Shown here piece by piece: positions 60,480 to 64,000 of a DNA stretch of 64,000 nucleotides. The DNA comes from Nephrotoma appendiculata (lineage: Eukaryota; Arthropoda; Insecta; Diptera; Tipulidae). The stretch's first letter is position 1; every line of letters begins with the position of its first letter. A model generated the notes under the pieces. It saw only the letters and a program-made list of their open reading frames with translations, did not search any database and was not told where the DNA came from. The stretch is from assembly GCA_947310385.1 (NCBI GenBank), contig OX371224.1, positions 117,970,259-118,034,258 of the forward strand, read 5' to 3'. The position numbers and the translations under genes were made by a program.

Positions 60480-61940
60480 ATTCTTTAATTACTGTTTCGT
60501 CGATTGTTCCGTTCAAATTTTGGGTTTTGATTTGCGATAATTACAATGATTGGGGCATTCCATTAGGCCATAATGAGCCTAAAATTATTTGTATATCAAT
60601 AAATCTTGGTATGCGTTCTTATTTCGGGTTTGGTTCGATTTTCAATTTGGGTTCTGCTATTTAATTTAAAAATTATCTAAACCTTTGTCAAGAAAGCCAA
60701 GCCTAAAATTTCTTAATAAAGCATTTTATTAGACCTGTATGGACTCTAAAATTATTTGAATGCCAATTGATCTTGATTTGCGCTCTAGTTTCAGTTTCGG
60801 CCCGATTTTCAGTTTAGGTTCTGCCATCTATTAATTGAATGTCCTAAAGCTTGGTCAAGAACAAGTGGAGCTCAAAACTTTTTAATGGGGCATTTGAAGA
60901 GCCAAATTTTGTGGTTGTTCCGATTATGATTTGGAATCTGTTAGCTTTAAATTAAAATAATAAGCTTGGTCATGATCGAGTAAAGCATTAATTTTTCTAA
61001 CGGGGCATTTGATTAGGCCGTAATAAGCCTTTACTTATTTGTGCGCCAAATTGATCTTGTTTTGCATTCTATTTTGACGTAGGCCCGATTTTTGTTTTGG
61101 AATATGCTAGCTTTAAATTAAATGACCATGAGGTTGGTCATCAACGTATAAAGGTTTATTTTTTAACGGAGAATTTGATTAGGCCATAATGAGCATAAAA
61201 TTATTTTTATGTCAATTGATCTTGTTTTGCGTAATAATTTTAGTTTCAGACCATTCCATCTGTTTTGGAGCCTAAGCACTCCCAACTCTTTCGCGGTTTA
61301 TTTTTCCGTCTTACTTTACGCATCCATCTGAAAAATCGAAGGCGTACGGCTATAGGTCCGATTTCTATCAATCTACACATTGCATAGCTCCATGCCGATA
61401 TAAGATTGGTCGACCCATTAGTTTTGCACTCCGACAGGGCGTCATAGATGTGTTCCATTTTATCACAAATCGTAATCTGTAGATGAAAATTCTATTTGTA
61501 TCCTGCCCCTATCGGGATTCGAATCCGGTTATCATTAAATTGAATGAGCAAAGCTTGGTCATGAGTGAATGGAGTCCAAAATATTTTAATGGTAAATTTG
61601 ATAGGCCAAAATGAGCCTGCAATTACTTTTTTATTAATCCATCTTATTTTTCGTGCTAATTTCGGTGTTGGCCCGGTTTTCGATTTCGGATCTGCTACAT
61701 TTAAATTGAATAACCATAAGCTTGGTCATGAACGAGTAAAGACTTCATTTTTTTAACGGAGCATATCATTGGGCCGTAATGAGCCTAAAATTATATATAT
61801 GCGTCAATAGCGCTTGTTTCGCGTTCTCATTTCTGCTTTGGTCCGATTTTCGATATAGGTTCTGCTAGTTTTATTAAATTAAATGAACCAAAAATTTGTC
61901 AAAAACGAGTATAGTCCAAAATTTATAAATTAAATCTTTA
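60480..61940. repeat. Diverged ~170-bp tandem array, about seven units
   Basis: Each unit contains (g)gggcat.tgattaggcc.taatgagcctaaaatta, then caattgatcttg.tt.gcgttct, ggcccgattttc, ttctgcta and aagcttggtcaagaacgagt. Clear block positions lie near 60569, 60738, 61017, 61182, 61602 and 61772. The gap between 61182 and 61602 is caused by an interruption at about 61250-61540. Confidence 0.8.
61250..61540. other. Unidentified insertion in the tandem array
   Basis: About 290 bp of non-repeat sequence interrupts the array. It is less AT-rich. Its right end has gggattcgaatccgg, which resembles a tRNA T-arm or pol III B box and may indicate a SINE. The minus strand is open for 70 codons (61246-61458, MEHIYDALSECKTNG...), unrecognised. 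No target duplication could be fixed. Confidence 0.4.
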
Positions 61941-62132
61941 ACTGGCGAAAAACATATACTTTGATTGCAAGAAGTATATCGTCACAAATTTGTTGATCAT
62001 ATATATATTTACAAGCAGGTCAGGCGCGGTTCCCGCCCATCTTATTTTCCCGATGGAGAGTATGCATAACTTTTTTTTTTTTAATTTGTACTCAGAGAAT
62101 TCTTCAAACAACTCACAATGATAAAAGCAACG

Positions 62133-62143
62133 AGGAGAGAGAA

Positions 62144-62187
<44 letters not shown>
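62133..62187. repeat. (GA)n microsatellite
   Basis: Runs of ga with occasional aa interruptions over about 55 bp. Open frames across it are artefacts. Confidence 0.95.
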
Positions 62188-62190
<3 letters not shown>

Positions 62191-62324
62191 ACAGTAAGGA
62201 ATTAATTCGTATTAATTTCATATTTTCTAGTATTTCTTGCAAATCCACAGTGTCGGGTTTTGTTCTTCGATACGATGGAAAACCATTTTCCCAGTTTGAA
62301 ATTGTTTCCACTTAGCATTGCACA

Positions 62325-62510
62325 TGTGAAAAACAGATCGGACCGACCATAAATGCGAACATATGTCAATGCGTCTTGTATTCTTTGATGCATGTAATAT
62401 GGGCTACCTGTGAAAGATGATGGTAGGATGCAAAAGTTGTCCAACCTCTTCAGCTGTTACATGATGGTTTATGGCATCTCTTAGATGAATCTACAAATTG
62501 TTCTAATGTA
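62325..62510 (-). pseudogene. Helitron Rep fragment
   Basis: Minus strand in two frames gives IHLRDAINHHVTAEEVGQLL, then CILPSSFTGSPYYMHQRIQD and ALTYVRIYGRSDLFFTC. This is the segment of the Helitron Rep-helicase just before the HUH region (usual order ..VGQLxILPSSFTGSPRYMHQ..YGRPDLFITFTCNP). It ends abruptly at about 62325. One frameshift. The 36.3-37.1 kb remnant covers part of the same region on the other strand. Confidence 0.85.
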
Positions 62511-62840
62511 ACACAATATTTTCGCTTCTATTTTTGTGCACGGCCACCAGTAATTACTCCGTAACTATGGGGTAAGCCAAGTGTATATGAGGGCTGTGAT
62601 CCTTCTACAGAAGGCCCGCGTATTACTAAAACTTAACTTTGAAAAGAAAAATTGTTAGGAAACTCAAACAAAAGCTTTGGATAGTTAACTAACAGCTTAA
62701 ACCAGCAGTAGAATCGGACATCTCATTAAGAACTCGATCTTATTACTGTACAATAAACTAGGATTATATGCAACTGCTTTGTTGATCACATTCGACACGG
62801 ATTTACTATTTGCCAAAGCAACCACCTCGGGAGGCACGAC
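62511..62840. other. Non-coding stretch
   Basis: No gene recognised between the Helitron fragment and the RTE-like LINE. Confidence 0.45.
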
Positions 62841-64000
62841 GTCAACATTAAATTTCTGATCAGCAACCGTTTATGCCAATTCATAACAAATTTTATATCC
62901 ATCAACAACCAGATCTGCGTACTCAGGTTACAACCACGTCACTTCTACATCCCATTCGTGAACATACATCCCCCAGCCGATGAAAAATCATATCATTATA
63001 AAGTCACTTTATAGAGACCCAAATTCCCTACTACTTGCATCAAATAACAAAGGGATACGATCCACCGAGCTATATCTCATATTTAATTTTGTTGTGGTTT
63101 TGAAATCGGACGATGAAGTTACGGCCAATCAAATCGGCCACATAACATATAAATAACCGATTCCATCAATTTTCATGTTGGAAAATTGGAGCAATAATAC
63201 ATCAAAAACCATTGAGAACCAACCGCATTCTGTGGAAGAAGAAGCTGATTAGAATTGCCTATAGAACGAAATCACATAACGATCGTCGCAGTAAAACACT
63301 CACAATTGGTTGTGTAGAAAAACGAAACGTGAAAGATAAAAACAAAAGGTGCTTGAAATAGAAATTGCCAGTTAAAGAGACAGATGCGGATACTCGTCAC
63401 TCTTAAATGGATGGAAGTTATCTCCACAAGCTCCATCTTAGTCAGGATAGCATCTGTAACGAAATGCTCAAGAACGGCTGCGCTTACCTCTTCTACCGCA
63501 TGTTTCGACTGGTTTCAAAGATTTGGTCCGAAGAGAGAATCCCAGACGAGTAAAAAATAGCACCACAACATAAAAAGGGGGACCGGTTGAAATTAAACTA
63601 CTATAGTTAACAATTTACAGCAAGCGCCTTTTTGGCGACTAAAGCAGTTTTAGTCCTTTGCATTTTGCAGGATTGTTTTAGGGCATCCTTTGCATTTTCT
63701 ATTTATAGATTTCAACAGGCGTATGATAGGATCCAGAGTAAGCCAATGTGAACTGTTTTGTTACATTTAAGTACTCCTTCAAAATTGATGCATTCGAAAT
63801 AGCATCAGGAGTACGGCAAAGAGAACTAATGACCCAAATTATATTCAACTTTTCGTAGAATATGTAATTCGCCAGCTCAAAGTGCAGTGGAGCTGGTTAC
63901 ATTATGAATCAAGCCAAATATTAGCTTATGCGGACGACATATGTAACTTGTGTAACAACATCTCAAAAAAGTTCTGTTCCCATTGGGAGCAACATCACAA
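62841..64000 (+). pseudogene. RTE-like LINE, broken, runs off the window
   Basis: Endonuclease remnants at 62850-63070 read KFLISNRLCQFITNFISINN, QICVLRLQPRHFYIPFVNIH and PPADEKSYHYKV, matching the order N..R/IC.L.LK..F..VN.H.PT in RTE-type enzymes. RT follows in shifting frames: EMLKNGCAYLFYRMFRLVSK and IWSEERIPDE (about 63460-63545), then a stop, QHKKGDRLKLNYY, a decayed stretch, FSIYRFQQAYDRIQSK (about 63690-63740; usual DFKQAYDS) and QILAYADDICNLCN (YADD near 63925). At least five breaks. The element continues beyond 64000, so its 3' end is unseen. Confidence 0.78.

Noticed and set aside
61490..61535. tRNA gene
   Set aside because: Only a T-arm-like B box is visible; no acceptor, D or anticodon arm can be folded around it.
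62081..62315. Ser/Leu- or Arg/Glu-repeat proteins
   Set aside because: Translations of the (GA)n microsatellite.

Overview
The window reads as intergenic, transposon-packed DNA from an insect, probably a fly. The evidence is indirect: strongly AT-rich sequence, no recognisable host gene, and dense layers of copia, Ty3/gypsy, LOA, CR1/jockey-like, RTE-like, Penelope-like, Helitron, hAT and piggyBac sequence in the mix usual for insects. The order or species cannot be fixed from this. Almost every coding stretch is a decayed transposon gene, and I found no convincing host gene, rRNA or tRNA.

Layout. 1-2158: AT-rich, with a 46-bp palindrome. 2167-4741: a complete but dead hAT element with an exact 8-bp target duplication. 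4.75-13 kb: diverged tandem repeats and a scrap of reverse transcriptase. 13.2-15.5 kb: a LINE. 16.05-19.06 kb: a minus-strand copia element with both LTRs but no reverse transcriptase. 22.2-22.9 kb: Helitron helicase remnant. 23.2-25.1 kb: a 177-bp satellite array. 25.3-28.9 kb: a minus-strand LINE split by a piggyBac element at TTAA (26207-28360). 29.2-29.65 kb: gypsy integrase remnant holding a foldback. 31.0-31.9 kb: foldback element with minisatellite arms. 36.3-37.1 kb: Helitron Rep remnant. 37.57-42.69 kb: an essentially full-length LOA-type LINE with target duplication and a (CCTAA)n tail.

The region 43.6-60.3 kb is the most layered. It holds a piggyBac scrap, two copies of a jockey-like LINE 3' end, and an endogenous viral element derived from an alphavirus-like superfamily 1 helicase. 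The viral piece (47871-48055 and 50993-about 51313) is split by a roughly 2.9-kb long-terminal-inverted-repeat element of a type I cannot classify. Its downstream half runs without a stop into the endonuclease domain of a CR1/jockey-like LINE. This is followed by a hAT region with a nested MITE, and by a palindromic Penelope-like insertion (57397-58352). That insertion encodes split halves of a GIY-YIG endonuclease and carries two identical hammerhead-ribozyme motifs, one on each strand.

The end holds a roughly 170-bp tandem array (60.5-61.9 kb), a Helitron fragment, and an RTE-like LINE that runs off the window. The genes do not work together. The interest lies in the nesting order, the fossil virus and the ribozyme-bearing retroelement.
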